Assembly (NCBI GenBank): GCA_016281125.1
Contig: JAEEIA010000093.1
Coordinates: forward strand, 1 to 32,014
Reading direction: 5' to 3'
DNA from: Oscillospiraceae bacterium
Lineage (GTDB): Bacteria > Bacillota > Clostridia > Oscillospirales > Ruminococcaceae
Length of the DNA stretch: 32,014 nt
Position 1 is the stretch's first letter. Each line of letters opens with the position of its first letter. The position numbers and the translations under genes were made by a program. The notes below the pieces were generated by a model. It was given only the letters and a program-made list of their open reading frames with translations, made no database searches and was not told where the DNA came from. This document shows, piece by piece, positions 22,202 through 30,702 of the stretch.

Positions 22202-25200
22202 GCGGAAACATCAAGGGCATCACGATCGAGCTTGGTGGTGATACCAAAGGATTGGATGCCGCGCTGAAATCAGTCACCTCTCAGTCTGCCACGCTGGGAA
22301 AAGACCTCAAGACTGTCAACCAGCTCCTGAAGCTCGACCCGGGCAATGCGGAGCTGGTTGCTCAGAAACAGCAGATTCTTGCGCAGTCTATCGAGGCGAC
22401 AGCTGAAAAGCTGGAGATTCTTCGGGCTGCACAGGAGCAGGTCAAAGCGCAGTTTGATGCCGGCGAAATAAGCCGGGAGCAGTACATCGCGTTTCAGGAC
22501 GAGCTTGTTCGCACTGAAAAGCGCATGGAGCAGCTGACAGATGCGCAGTCTGATCTGCAATCCGGCATGGACGGAACAGCTGACAGCACGAAGTCACTGT
22601 CTGAAACTGTTTCCGACCAGAAACGGGAACTTTCCGATCTGAAATCGAAGTATGTCGAAACAGCAGCTGCAAAGGGCGAGGATTCCGAAGAATCCAGAGC
22701 CCTTGCGGATCAGATCAGAGCACTTTCCGACGATCTGAAAGAAAATGAGGACAGGCTGAATGAACTGCGTGAGCAGGCTGATCAGCTCGGCGAAACAGAA
22801 GATGAGCTCGGTGACGACACCGATGAGCTCGGCGATGAAGAAGAAGAAACCACCGAAAAGACGCACAAGCTCGGTGAAGCATTGAAAAATGGTCTGGCTG
22901 TCGCTGCAAAGGCGGCTGCTGCGGCTGTTGTTGCGGCGACTGCTGCCGTTGCCGGCTGTGTCACCGGCATGGTAAAAGCCACTGCCGAAACAGGCGACAA
23001 CATCGACAAGATGTCGCAAAAGCTCGGAATGTCTGCGGAAGCATACCAGGAATGGGATTTCATTATGCAGCATTCCGGCAGCAGTATCGACGGCATGACC
23101 ACATCCATGAAAAAGCTGTCCGATGCCGTTGTCAATCAGTCTGACAAGTCGGTTGCCGCGTTCGCAAAGCTCGGCATTTCCATGGAGGATGCCGCGAATA
23201 TGTCGCAGGAGGAACTTTTCTCCGCGACGATCACAGCATTGCAGGGTATGGAGTCAGGCGCAGAGCGCACTGCTCTTGCGACTGATCTGCTTGGTAAGTC
23301 TGCTATGGAGCTCGGTCCGCTGCTGAATACCAGCGCGGAGGAAACCGAGGCGATGCGGCAGCAGGTACACGAGCTGGGCGGCGTCATGTCCGACGATGCG
23401 GTCAAGGCATCCGCACGGTATCAGGACAGCTTGCAGAACATGCAGACAGCCGTCAGCGGCGTGACACGGTCAATTACCTCTCAGCTCATGCCGTCGATGT
23501 CCGACATGATGGACGGCATCGCGGCTCTGGTCAGCGGTGACAGCAACGGCATCGAGCTGATCACGAACGGGCTGCGCGACTTTACGGAGCAGATCGGCGA
23601 TATTCTTCCGCAGGTAACGGCGGCAGCGGAACAGCTGCTCCCGGTCATCGTGGATGCAGTTACAGCCAATCTCCCGATGATTCTCGGCGCGGCTGCGTCG
23701 ATTGCTACGACACTGATGCAGGGCCTGCTCGATAACCTCCCGCAAATCTTAGCCGTTGCCGGTGACGTCATCATGCAGCTTGCAGACGCAATCCTTGGAA
23801 TGCTGCCGCAGCTGACATCTGTCGGCTTGCAGATCATCATGCAGCTCGCCGCGGGCATTGCAAAGGCACTGCCGAAGCTGGCAGCGGCTGTTGTGAAGAT
23901 CATCCCTGAGATTGTCAAAACGCTTGCAGGCACATTCCCGACGCTGATCCAGACGATTGTCGGCATTGTCCCGGAGATTGCCAAGACGCTGACGGAATCA
24001 CTCCCGACAATGATTCCGATGCTGGTCGATTCCGCGCTCGACATCGTTGACACGCTTGTTGACGCGCTGATTGACAATGCAGACCTGCTGCTCGATGCGG
24101 CAATCCAGATCGTCATGTCGCTCGGCAATGGGCTGATCAACGCTCTGCCGCGGCTCCTTGAAAAAGCACCGGTCATCATCAAAAAGCTGGTCGATGCGAT
24201 CATCAAGAATCTGCCGCTGCTGATTGATGCGTCTATCGAGCTAATCGTGATGCTCGTGCAGGGCATCATCGAGAATCTCCCCGCGCTGGTTGACGCAGCC
24301 GTGCAGATCGTCGGTGCTCTGGCAAAGGGCATTGTGCAGGCTGCCGGAATGGTGCTGAAAGCTGTTGGCGGCATCCTCTCGGGCGTCGGTGATCTGATTG
24401 ACGGCTGCATTCAGTCGGCTGTCGATTGGGGCAAGGGCATTATTCTTAGCGTCGCCAATGGCATCGGTGCCATGTTCGGCGCAGTGACATCCAAGCTGGA
24501 ATCGCTCGGAGAGGCAATCTTCGACAGATTTCAGAAAATCAAATCTACTGTTTCTGCAATCATCGGCGCTGTCAAGGCAGTGATCGGTGCGGCGTGGGAT
24601 GCAATCCACGCAAAGATTTCTGCGGTGCTCGGCGCAATCAAAGCGACTGTCACCGCCGTGCTGACAGCGGTTTCGTCTGTTGTATCCAATATCTGGGACA
24701 AGATCAAGACCACCGTGAGCAACGTGATGACGTCGATCAAGGATACTGTTTCCAGAATCTGGGATAATGTGAAATCGTCGGTCAGCGGTGCGATCACAGG
24801 CATCAAGTCAACGATTGTCAACGGCTTTGAGGCAGCCGTTGCCTACATCAAGTCGCTGCCGTCACAGGCTCTGCAATGGGGCAAGGACATCATCGGCAAT
24901 ATTGTATCCGGCATCAAGTCGAAGATCAGCACTGTGACCGATGCCGTTTCCGGTGTCGCCGGCAAGATCAAGTCTTTCCTGCACTTCTCCGTCCCGGACG
25001 AGGGACCGCTGACAGACTTTCCGAATTGGATGCCCGACATGATGCAGGGGCTTGCAAAGGGCATCAAGCAGAACATGCGGTATGTGCAGAACGCAGTCGG
25101 CGATCTGGCATCCGCAATGGTGCCTGGCATCGACCTGTCACCGGCTCTCGCGCAGTACAGCAGCGGGCGTCTGATGATGCCCCAAGCGGCTGCGGCGGCT

Positions 25201-25374
25201 GCTGCATCTGGCAGCGGAGGTGTGACCACATCGACCAGGACATACAACATCAACGTGAATGTGCAGCAGATGAACTCTGACTATGATGCCCGCCGTGCAG
25301 CTGAGATCATGGCAGAGGAGATTGACCGGCTGACGCAGGACAATAATTCTCTGAAAGGAGCGTGGAGCGTTTGA
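22198..25374 (+). CDS. Tape measure protein
   Basis: At 1058 residues this is the largest protein of the window. The N-terminal 225 residues are a long coiled coil opening with a pattern common in Firmicutes tape measures (GDTKGLDAALKSVTSQSATL, then LKLDPGNAELVAQKQQIL). An Ala/Val-rich hydrophobic segment follows (about 235-262). Residues about 475-770 form hydrophobic helical repeats with an NLP-type break about every 35-40 residues. The C-terminus has WGKDIIGNIVSGI and LHFSVPDEGPLTDFPNW motifs. At about 1.5 angstrom per residue the tail would be roughly 160 nm long (inference). GGAGGTGA precedes the ATG. Confidence 0.95.
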   Translation: MSGNIKGITIELGGDTKGLDAALKSVTSQSATLGKDLKTVNQLLKLDPGNAELVAQKQQILAQSIEATAEKLEILRAAQEQVKAQFDAGEISREQYIAFQDELVRTEKRMEQLTDAQSDLQSGMDGTADSTKSLSETVSDQKRELSDLKSKYVETAAAKGEDSEESRALADQIRALSDDLKENEDRLNELREQADQLGETEDELGDDTDELGDEEEETTEKTHKLGEALKNGLAVAAKAAAAAVVAATAAVAGCVTGMVKATAETGDNIDKMSQKLGMSAEAYQEWDFIMQHSGSSIDGMTTSMKKLSDAVVNQSDKSVAAFAKLGISMEDAANMSQEELFSATITALQGMESGAERTALATDLLGKSAMELGPLLNTSAEETEAMRQQVHELGGVMSDDAVKASARYQDSLQNMQTAVSGVTRSITSQLMPSMSDMMDGIAALVSGDSNGIELITNGLRDFTEQIGDILPQVTAAAEQLLPVIVDAVTANLPMILGAAASIATTLMQGLLDNLPQILAVAGDVIMQLADAILGMLPQLTSVGLQIIMQLAAGIAKALPKLAAAVVKIIPEIVKTLAGTFPTLIQTIVGIVPEIAKTLTESLPTMIPMLVDSALDIVDTLVDALIDNADLLLDAAIQIVMSLGNGLINALPRLLEKAPVIIKKLVDAIIKNLPLLIDASIELIVMLVQGIIENLPALVDAAVQIVGALAKGIVQAAGMVLKAVGGILSGVGDLIDGCIQSAVDWGKGIILSVANGIGAMFGAVTSKLESLGEAIFDRFQKIKSTVSAIIGAVKAVIGAAWDAIHAKISAVLGAIKATVTAVLTAVSSVVSNIWDKIKTTVSNVMTSIKDTVSRIWDNVKSSVSGAITGIKSTIVNGFEAAVAYIKSLPSQALQWGKDIIGNIVSGIKSKISTVTDAVSGVAGKIKSFLHFSVPDEGPLTDFPNWMPDMMQGLAKGIKQNMRYVQNAVGDLASAMVPGIDLSPALAQYSSGRLMMPQAAAAAAASGSGGVTTSTRTYNINVNVQQMNSDYDARRAAEIMAEEIDRLTQDNNSLKGAWSV

Positions 25375-26105
25375 GGAATTGGATCGAGATTGACGGCAAA
25401 ACCAGCAGGAATTTCGGGCTTGCAATGGCTCGGCTCCCGCTGTGGACAGCCGCAGCCGAAACTGTCGAAAACATCACGCTCCCCGGTGTGGCGGTTGAAA
25501 TGGACCGCCATACCGGACAGTATCAGGACTTTAACCTGACGCTCACCGGCTATCTAACTCGCCCGCCGATGTGCGGGGATTTCCCGAAGCTGATCGACTG
25601 GCTCCAGAACGGCAAGCAGCTCGTGATGAGCACGCAGCCGCAGATTTACGGCGTCATCCGCAAGGTCGGACAGATCACGCCTAAGCGCATCGGCACACGG
25701 GCAAATGAGATTCAGATCCCGTTTACGTTCAAGCCGTTCAAGTATACGCGCGAAAATATCCCGGAGACATTCGACACTTCCCCCGCGTATATCCATGTAT
25801 GGGGCAATGTCTATTGCGAGCCGGTTTATCGGCTGACTGTAGACCCTGAGCTGACCGGAGCAGCGCTCTTCACCGTCAACGGGGAAACAATCACGATTCT
25901 GAATCCCGCGATCCAGACCGGCACTGTCGTCATCGACATTCCGCGCAGAAAAATCTACATGGAAGAAAACGGTGTGCTGACAATCGTGCAGACGTACACG
26001 ACGGGCGATTTCTGGAAGCTGGTGCTTGTCCCCGGGTCAAACACGATCAGCTGGAACAGCCATGTCACAGCTGTGAGCGTAACGGTGAATGAGAGGTGGC
26101 TCTGA
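25371..26105 (+). CDS. Distal tail protein (Dit-like)
   Basis: The 244-residue product starts at a TTG (25371) ten bases after AAAGGAG and overlapping the tape-measure stop as TTGA; the GTG at 25362 is too close to that site. It has the ITLPGVAVEMDRHTGQYQDF pattern near 39, FPKLIDWLQNGKQLV near 70, and a beta-sandwich C-terminal part, typical of Dit/phage tail component proteins. It forms the hub joining the tail tube and tail-tip proteins. Confidence 0.85.
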   Translation: MRNWIEIDGKTSRNFGLAMARLPLWTAAAETVENITLPGVAVEMDRHTGQYQDFNLTLTGYLTRPPMCGDFPKLIDWLQNGKQLVMSTQPQIYGVIRKVGQITPKRIGTRANEIQIPFTFKPFKYTRENIPETFDTSPAYIHVWGNVYCEPVYRLTVDPELTGAALFTVNGETITILNPAIQTGTVVIDIPRRKIYMEENGVLTIVQTYTTGDFWKLVLVPGSNTISWNSHVTAVSVTVNERWL

Positions 26106-27370
26106 TGCTGACGGTGCGCGATCCCCTCAAGGTTTATTCCCCGACGGAAAAGCTGTTTCAGAGCAACGGGCTGCGGCTGCTTTCGCCGACAGTCGCCGAG
26201 CATACGCTTGAAATCCAGACCGCCGGCAGCATCCACATCGAGCATCCGCTTGACCCCGACGGTGATTGGAAAACGCTGATTCCCGGGTATATCATCTATG
26301 CGCCGGTTCCATACCGCAACACGGTTCATTGGCAGCCGTTCCGCATCTACCGCCGCACGAAGAAACGCGCAGGCGGCGCACCGGTTGTGTCTGTAGACGC
26401 ACTGCACATGCTGTATGATTTGAACTACGTGCTGCTCGAAGACGTCAGACCGACGAATCTCGGCTGTCAGGCAGCGATTCAGTGGCTGTTTGATCATCCA
26501 TACGACCCGTATGGGCAGGCAGCGACAAAGCTGCCGCTTGGCAATTTCACATTCGCGTCAAACATCACGGCGCAGTCCTCGGCAGAGTACCAGTGGAAAA
26601 CGCTCACCGGCGCGCTGATCGGCGAGGACAACTGTGTGCTGACACGCTGGGGCGGCGAGCTGTATGTCAACGGCACATACTTCTCGATCAGCTCTCCGAT
26701 GGAGGGGAGCATGCAAAATGCTTTCCACATCGCGTATGGCAACAACCTGATTGAGGTCGAGGAAACGCTTGACTATACCAACACGTTCTCGCAGCTTGTC
26801 GCGTCTGACAACTACGGGAACAGCGCACACGCCTCAATCCCGCTGAGCTACAACGGGCTACCGTTTGAAAAGACACTGCATGCCGTTTTCTCATACTCCG
26901 ACGATCTGACCGCGCAGGAGCGCGGAGCACGTTTCGGATCGGATTTCAGCAAGTACATGTCTACGATCCAGGAGGTTGAGGCAAGCTACTCCGTCAATCA
27001 CCGCGATCTGCCGGCAGACGATCCGTTCCAGCAGCTAGCAAGCTATGAGGTCGGCGACACCGGCATCATCGAGGACAGCGAGCTGGAGATCAGCACGACG
27101 CAGCGCATCACCAAAGCAGTGACAGACCTGCTGACCGGTCAGCGCATCAGCACGGAAACAGGCAATGTCAGGCGCAGCATCGCGCGAAAACAGCCGTTCA
27201 GCAATACCGTTACGACTACAGAAAGTGCTTCGCAAAAGCAGCTTGACGCAATCGCAGTGCAGGTCAGTGATCTCGACCGCAGCCGTCTTGCCACATGGGG
27301 CAGTGCACGCGGCATGACATGGGGAACTGCGAAAAAATATCATTGGGGCGATGGAGGTGCTACAACATGA
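26105..27370 (+). CDS. Tail-tip protein (Tal / prophage endopeptidase-tail family)
   Basis: The 421-residue protein follows Dit, and its ATG shares the A of the dit stop. It has the Tal fold pattern: an N-terminal beta domain (LEIQTAGSIHIEHPL, WKTLIPGYIIYAP) and TNLGCQAAIQWLFDHPYDPY. The later ASYEVGDTGIIEDSELEIST and RITKAVTDLLTGQRI segments mark the end of the Prophage_tail-type domain. A WGSARGMTWGTAKKYHWGDG tail closes it. It forms the tip that contacts the cell wall. No clear peptidase site was seen. Confidence 0.82.
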   Translation: MLTVRDPLKVYSPTEKLFQSNGLRLLSPTVAEHTLEIQTAGSIHIEHPLDPDGDWKTLIPGYIIYAPVPYRNTVHWQPFRIYRRTKKRAGGAPVVSVDALHMLYDLNYVLLEDVRPTNLGCQAAIQWLFDHPYDPYGQAATKLPLGNFTFASNITAQSSAEYQWKTLTGALIGEDNCVLTRWGGELYVNGTYFSISSPMEGSMQNAFHIAYGNNLIEVEETLDYTNTFSQLVASDNYGNSAHASIPLSYNGLPFEKTLHAVFSYSDDLTAQERGARFGSDFSKYMSTIQEVEASYSVNHRDLPADDPFQQLASYEVGDTGIIEDSELEISTTQRITKAVTDLLTGQRISTETGNVRRSIARKQPFSNTVTTTESASQKQLDAIAVQVSDLDRSRLATWGSARGMTWGTAKKYHWGDGGATT

Positions 27371-28053
27371 CGACAACATCATTTCTGGGCCTGAAAAAGC
27401 CCGCAGACAGTGATGCGATCAATATCGGCGATCTGAACTTCAACGCGGACACGCTCGATGCGTTTGCCGGTGAGACAGCAGCTGCGCAGCAGCGGCAGGA
27501 TGATGCGATCGACGCGCTGGCAAACGTCGGCGCAAAGAATGCGCTGCATGTTATAGATTTTCGCAGCGGAACAAGTCACATCCCCGGGCCCGTCACAAAT
27601 CGCGGCGTGACGTACACGATTAACGCTGACGGTACAGTCACGGCAGACGGCACGAGTGACCCGGAAGATTCATCCGCGTCAAGCTGTCAGATCTGGTGCG
27701 AGGTTGCACGATCAGGCAACTACACTTTTACCTGCGGGGCAAACTCTGCGACCGTTTCTGTTGACCCGGACAGCCTGTATGACTGCTTTCTCGGTACGCA
27801 GGTGGGGAGCGCGTACACCACGCTGATCCGCGATTTCTACAGCGACGAAGAACAGGTCAAAAACACGGCGTACCTCGAAGCAGGGGTGCCATATCGCCTG
27901 AATATTCGCGTTCATGTCGGTAAGACGGTTGACAACGAAGTTTTCAAGCCAATGCTCAGACCGGCTGCGCTGAAGGACACGGAGTATGTGCCTTATGCGC
28001 CGTCGAACCGGGAGCTGTACGAGATGATTCTTGCGATGCAAAATCAGAGCTGA
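27367..28053 (+). CDS. Tail fibre-like protein
   Basis: The 228-residue product opens MTTTSFLGLKKPADSDAINI, a start typical of clostridial phage tail proteins that attach to the tail tip. A helix (FAGETAAAQQRQDDAIDALA) leads into a beta-rich domain (about 60-215) with NADGTVTADGTSDP and FKPMLRPAALKDTEYVPYAP, a carbohydrate-binding-like sandwich often found in phage adhesion proteins. GGAGGTGCTACAAC precedes the ATG at 27367. It probably takes part in receptor binding. Confidence 0.78.
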   Translation: MTTTSFLGLKKPADSDAINIGDLNFNADTLDAFAGETAAAQQRQDDAIDALANVGAKNALHVIDFRSGTSHIPGPVTNRGVTYTINADGTVTADGTSDPEDSSASSCQIWCEVARSGNYTFTCGANSATVSVDPDSLYDCFLGTQVGSAYTTLIRDFYSDEEQVKNTAYLEAGVPYRLNIRVHVGKTVDNEVFKPMLRPAALKDTEYVPYAPSNRELYEMILAMQNQS

Positions 28054-28067
28054 AAGGAGAAACGTGC

Positions 28068-28901
28068 ATGCCTGAAATCAGCATTACGGTAAGAGAAAAA
28101 ACAGCATCGCTCAGCGGTCCTGTTGCGATTGTCTGCGGCAACAGCGATTATACTGTCGTATTCGCGTTTGATTCCGAATGGGATGCCTACATTGCGAAGA
28201 CAGCAGAGTTCCGCTTCTGGCGGGACGGCGAGCGCAAAAGAGTAGAAGTCTTCTTTGAGGGCGACACCGTCAGCGTTCCGATCCTGCGGGATATCGACGA
28301 AGTCGAGATCGGCGTCTATGCCGGCGACCTGCACACCTCGACCGGTGCGCGCATTCCATGCGCCCGCTGCATCACGGACGGCACTGCGGTGCATGATCCG
28401 CCCGCGCCGGATATCTACAATCAGCTCATGGAGTATCTTGCGGGATTGCAGGGCGGGGGCGTTCCTGCGGGAGCGGCAATGATTATGGTAGGCGGCGGTG
28501 TGTCTGACATTGGTGGTGATACAAGAGCAGTTACCAAGCTGCTGAGTGGCGAAATTCCGCTGATAAACGCTGTGCGGTACCCGGTGAATAATGCAGTTGG
28601 AAACGCCATGATCTGTGATGCACGAGAAATGCGGTGTACGACGAAAGACATCTACGAAATACCCGCTGGGAAGACCGCAACGGTATCATGTGCCGTATCA
28701 CGAATGCAGATAACAGGCTGGCAGATGAATGACAGATTTATCTGCACAGGAAATAGCTTCTCGACGTGGCAGGACTTCCCGCTTGTGATTGACAACACAA
28801 GCGGCAGCGAAAGCATGTTGGTTGCGCTGAACTTTAGGCGTTCTGATAATTCAAATGTTGCACCATCCGATTTTGGGACCATTATAGCTACACTGGAATA
28901 A
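28068..28901 (+). CDS. Baseplate/tail protein (BppU-like N-terminus)
   Basis: The 277-residue protein has an N-terminal beta-domain (about 1-115) recognisable from many clostridial phages: YTVVFAFDSEWDAYIAKTAE, RVEVFFEGDTVSVPILRDID and EIGVYAGDLHTSTGARIPC, followed by a PPAPDIYNQLMEYLAGL helix. The rest (about 135-277) looks unrelated to it and is coded by visibly more AT-rich DNA. A fixed attachment domain followed by a variable binding domain is a usual design for host-range proteins. AAAGGAG precedes the ATG. Confidence 0.75.
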   Translation: MPEISITVREKTASLSGPVAIVCGNSDYTVVFAFDSEWDAYIAKTAEFRFWRDGERKRVEVFFEGDTVSVPILRDIDEVEIGVYAGDLHTSTGARIPCARCITDGTAVHDPPAPDIYNQLMEYLAGLQGGGVPAGAAMIMVGGGVSDIGGDTRAVTKLLSGEIPLINAVRYPVNNAVGNAMICDAREMRCTTKDIYEIPAGKTATVSCAVSRMQITGWQMNDRFICTGNSFSTWQDFPLVIDNTSGSESMLVALNFRRSDNSNVAPSDFGTIIATLE

Positions 28902-28915
28902 AGGAGGGAATCGAA

Positions 28916-29554
28916 ATGGCAAAAATAGCAGTATATCCACTCGCAAAGTATGCAGATGCACTCAGCAGGGCGCAGGAAGCACTCGATGAATCAGGCTTTT
29001 TCGACAGCGTGACGCTGGACTCGGGGACTGTGACGTGTGAAAAAGACGGGGAATCAATCGCGACAGTAAGACTCGGTGGTGCTGGTGGCAGCTGGTTTAC
29101 AGTGACATTCAAAGGAATCACCATCGCGAATGAAACAAATATTGCGTCATTCATTATCGCATCAACGAGCAAAGCTGTTTTTATCTCGTTCTTGTCTAGC
29201 AGTGGCGGGGCGTCTGGCGTTACTTTTTCTGTGGTTTTCACGAAGTCGAAGACTGGCAAACTGATGTGCGGCTACAGTAACGGACTTGCTAGAACGCTCC
29301 TTATGTACGCAGAGGATACAACAAACACGCAAAGTACTAGATCGATCAACGCCGTTATGGCTAGTTCGTATCATTCAACGCTTTGTCCAGTATGCGTGGA
29401 AACTGGCTCAGAAGATCTGGTATCGACGACCGCTGATTTCTTCCTGTTCCATTACCGACTCAGCAGCATCCCACGCGGGTCATTTTCATCCTTTATGATC
29501 GACGACAAGAAATACCTTACAGACGGCGACGTCTGTGTCACTGATGACGAATGA
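28916..29554 (+). CDS. Putative tail/host-range protein (212 aa)
   Basis: The product lies between the baseplate gene and the holin. It begins with a helix (AKYADALSRAQEALDESGFF) and a VTLDSGTVTCEKDGESIATV strand pair, followed by a serine-rich beta domain without a recognised family. Codon use is more AT-rich than in the head genes, which points to separate origin. AAAGGAGGGAATCGAA precedes the ATG. A structural role at the tail tip is inferred from position only. Confidence 0.6.
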   Translation: MAKIAVYPLAKYADALSRAQEALDESGFFDSVTLDSGTVTCEKDGESIATVRLGGAGGSWFTVTFKGITIANETNIASFIIASTSKAVFISFLSSSGGASGVTFSVVFTKSKTGKLMCGYSNGLARTLLMYAEDTTNTQSTRSINAVMASSYHSTLCPVCVETGSEDLVSTTADFFLFHYRLSSIPRGSFSSFMIDDKKYLTDGDVCVTDDE

Positions 29555-29564
29555 GGTGACTGCC

Positions 29565-29945
29565 GTGAAATACATCATCATGCTCACCATCGTGATCGGC
29601 CTCGCCGTGTCCGACTTTCTGACCGGCATCATCAAGGCGTATGTGAAAAACGATCTCTCCAGCTCAAAGATGCGCAAGGGCGGGCTCAATAAGCTCGCGG
29701 AGATCATCGTCATGGCGACATCCTGCGGTGTGGAGATCGGGCTCGGCATGCTTGGGACCTACTATCAGGCGGAGCAGCTGGCGCGGATCTCCGGCACGGT
29801 TGCCTCGGGTGTCGTGCTCGGCTATATCGTCATCATGGAGCTGATTTCGATCCTTGAAAACTATGCCGAGATCAACCCGGAAGCTGCCTGGGCGGGGAAA
29901 ATTATCAAGCGGCTCAGAAATATCAAAAAGGAGGACGAAACATGA
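29565..29945 (+). CDS. Phage holin (phage_holin_4 / toxin-secretion holin type)
   Basis: The 126-residue protein has a hydrophobic N-terminal segment (residues about 3-20, with VSDFLTGIIKAY), SSSKMRKGGLNKLAEIIVMA, a second hydrophobic stretch and a third (GTVASGVVLGYIVIMELISI), and a basic C-terminus. This is the common Clostridium/Bacillus phage holin pattern. It permeabilises the membrane at lysis. The GTG at 29565 follows GAGGTG by six bases; ATG at 29544 lies inside the previous gene. The end overlaps the endolysin ATG. Confidence 0.9.
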   Translation: MKYIIMLTIVIGLAVSDFLTGIIKAYVKNDLSSSKMRKGGLNKLAEIIVMATSCGVEIGLGMLGTYYQAEQLARISGTVASGVVLGYIVIMELISILENYAEINPEAAWAGKIIKRLRNIKKEDET

Positions 29946-30469
29946 ACGCACCGTATATCGGCAGATTCCGCGTATCGCAGCAGTACAGCGCATCACACAC
30001 AGGTCTGGATCTGGTCGGCGTGGACAGCAAGGAGATCCACAGCACCGTCACCGGCACCGTCTTGCGTGCCGGCTGGGAGAACGACAACAATCACGCACAG
30101 GGCTTCGGACAGCGGGTCGTGATCAAGCGCGACGGCACCGATGAGTACTACTATTTCGGGCATCTGAGCGAGATCCGCTGCAAGGCAGGCGACAAGGTGA
30201 AAATCACCGACATCATCGGCATCGAAGGCAGCACCGGCTACAGTACCGGATCGCACTGCCACTACGAGTGCAGGCTCTCCGATCAGAAAGCGAAGCATCG
30301 GAACATCAGCACCATCTCCGGCATCCCGAACGCAATCGGCACATACGACGACGGCTACCGTCCGAGCTCGACACCTGCTCAGACGACGCCGACACCCGCA
30401 GCCGAGACGAAGGAAATCACGTTGAAGATCGGCAGCGAGACATGGAAGGGCACACTTACAAAACAGTAA
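29942..30469 (+). CDS. Endolysin, M23 (LytM-type) peptidase
   Basis: The 175-residue protein is an M23 metallopeptidase: His19 and Asp23 in HTGLD and His107 in GSHCHYE as zinc ligands, with His105 and probably His74 (YFGHL) in catalysis. It cleaves peptide cross-links of peptidoglycan. A Thr/Pro-rich linker (about 143-157) leads to a short KEITLKIGSETWKGTLTK end, too short for a known cell-wall-binding domain. GGAGGACGAA precedes the ATG, and the gene overlaps holin by four bases. It is the last gene of the late operon. Confidence 0.9.
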   Translation: MNAPYIGRFRVSQQYSASHTGLDLVGVDSKEIHSTVTGTVLRAGWENDNNHAQGFGQRVVIKRDGTDEYYYFGHLSEIRCKAGDKVKITDIIGIEGSTGYSTGSHCHYECRLSDQKAKHRNISTISGIPNAIGTYDDGYRPSSTPAQTTPTPAAETKEITLKIGSETWKGTLTKQ

Positions 30470-30474
30470 AAACG

Positions 30475-30518
30475 AACCGGCAGGGGACATTGATTCCTCT
30501 GCCGGTTTTCTGCTTTTT
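30475..30518 (+). terminator. Late operon terminator
   Basis: The 13-base arm AACCGGCAGGGGA (30475-30487) pairs with TCCTCTGCCGGTT (30495-30507) with one G-T wobble around a seven-base loop. TTTT at 30506-30509 and TTTTTT at 30513-30518 follow. It stands five bases after the endolysin stop. Confidence 0.9.
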
Positions 30519-30519
30519 T

Positions 30520-30564
30520 CGTGTCACATTTCGTGTCATATTTATGTGCGGAATGTCATACTTT
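30520..30564 (+). repeat. Tandem direct repeats, possible integrase arm-type sites
   Basis: CGTGTCACATTT (30520-30531) and CGTGTCATATTT (30532-30543) are adjacent direct repeats with one difference. A partial copy, TGTCATACTTT, is at 30554-30564. Another, TGTGTCATATTC, is at 30718-30729 on the other side of the att core, inside the 3' end of int. Such repeats flanking the core resemble arm-type sites bound by the N-terminal domain of tyrosine integrases. Confidence 0.6.
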
Positions 30565-30657
30565 CGGGCTGATATGGCATTCTTTTGCTGTGCTTTGGTT
30601 GATGCAAAACCGCTGTACATGCGCAGAAAACACGCATATACGGCGATTTGCGAAAAA

Positions 30658-30682
30658 TGCGCCTGACAGGACTTGAACCTGC
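30658..30682 (-). other. attP: attP core: 3' end of a tRNA-Arg-like gene
   Basis: On the minus strand, 30682 to 30658 reads GCAGG-TTCAAGT-CCTGT followed by CAGGCGC and A: a T-stem, T-loop, T-stem, acceptor strand and discriminator base. The pattern resembles the 3' end of argU-type tRNA-Arg (T-arm GCAGG/CCTGC with a GC-rich GGGCGC acceptor). No anticodon arm precedes it, so this is a fragment, as carried by phages that integrate into tRNA genes. It lies 20 bases after the int stop. The remaining sequence in 30565-30657 shows no gene. Confidence 0.75.
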
Positions 30683-30702
30683 TATAGTATCACGTAGATG
30701 CG

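Noticed and set aside
23481-24410. Long minus-strand frame of 309 codons inside the tape-measure gene
   Set aside because: It is a mirror of the repetitive, GC-rich tape-measure codons. Similar shadows occur opposite most large genes here (4294-5184, 7970-8953, 17676-18632), with no ribosome binding sites and no recognisable domains.
26105-29554. Diversity-generating retroelement acting on tail-tip genes
   Set aside because: The tail-tip genes made this worth checking, but no reverse transcriptase gene and no template/variable repeat pair were seen in the window.
30600-30702. Complete tRNA gene next to int
   Set aside because: Only the T-arm and 3' acceptor strand can be drawn. No anticodon or D-arm precedes them, so this is an attachment-site fragment.
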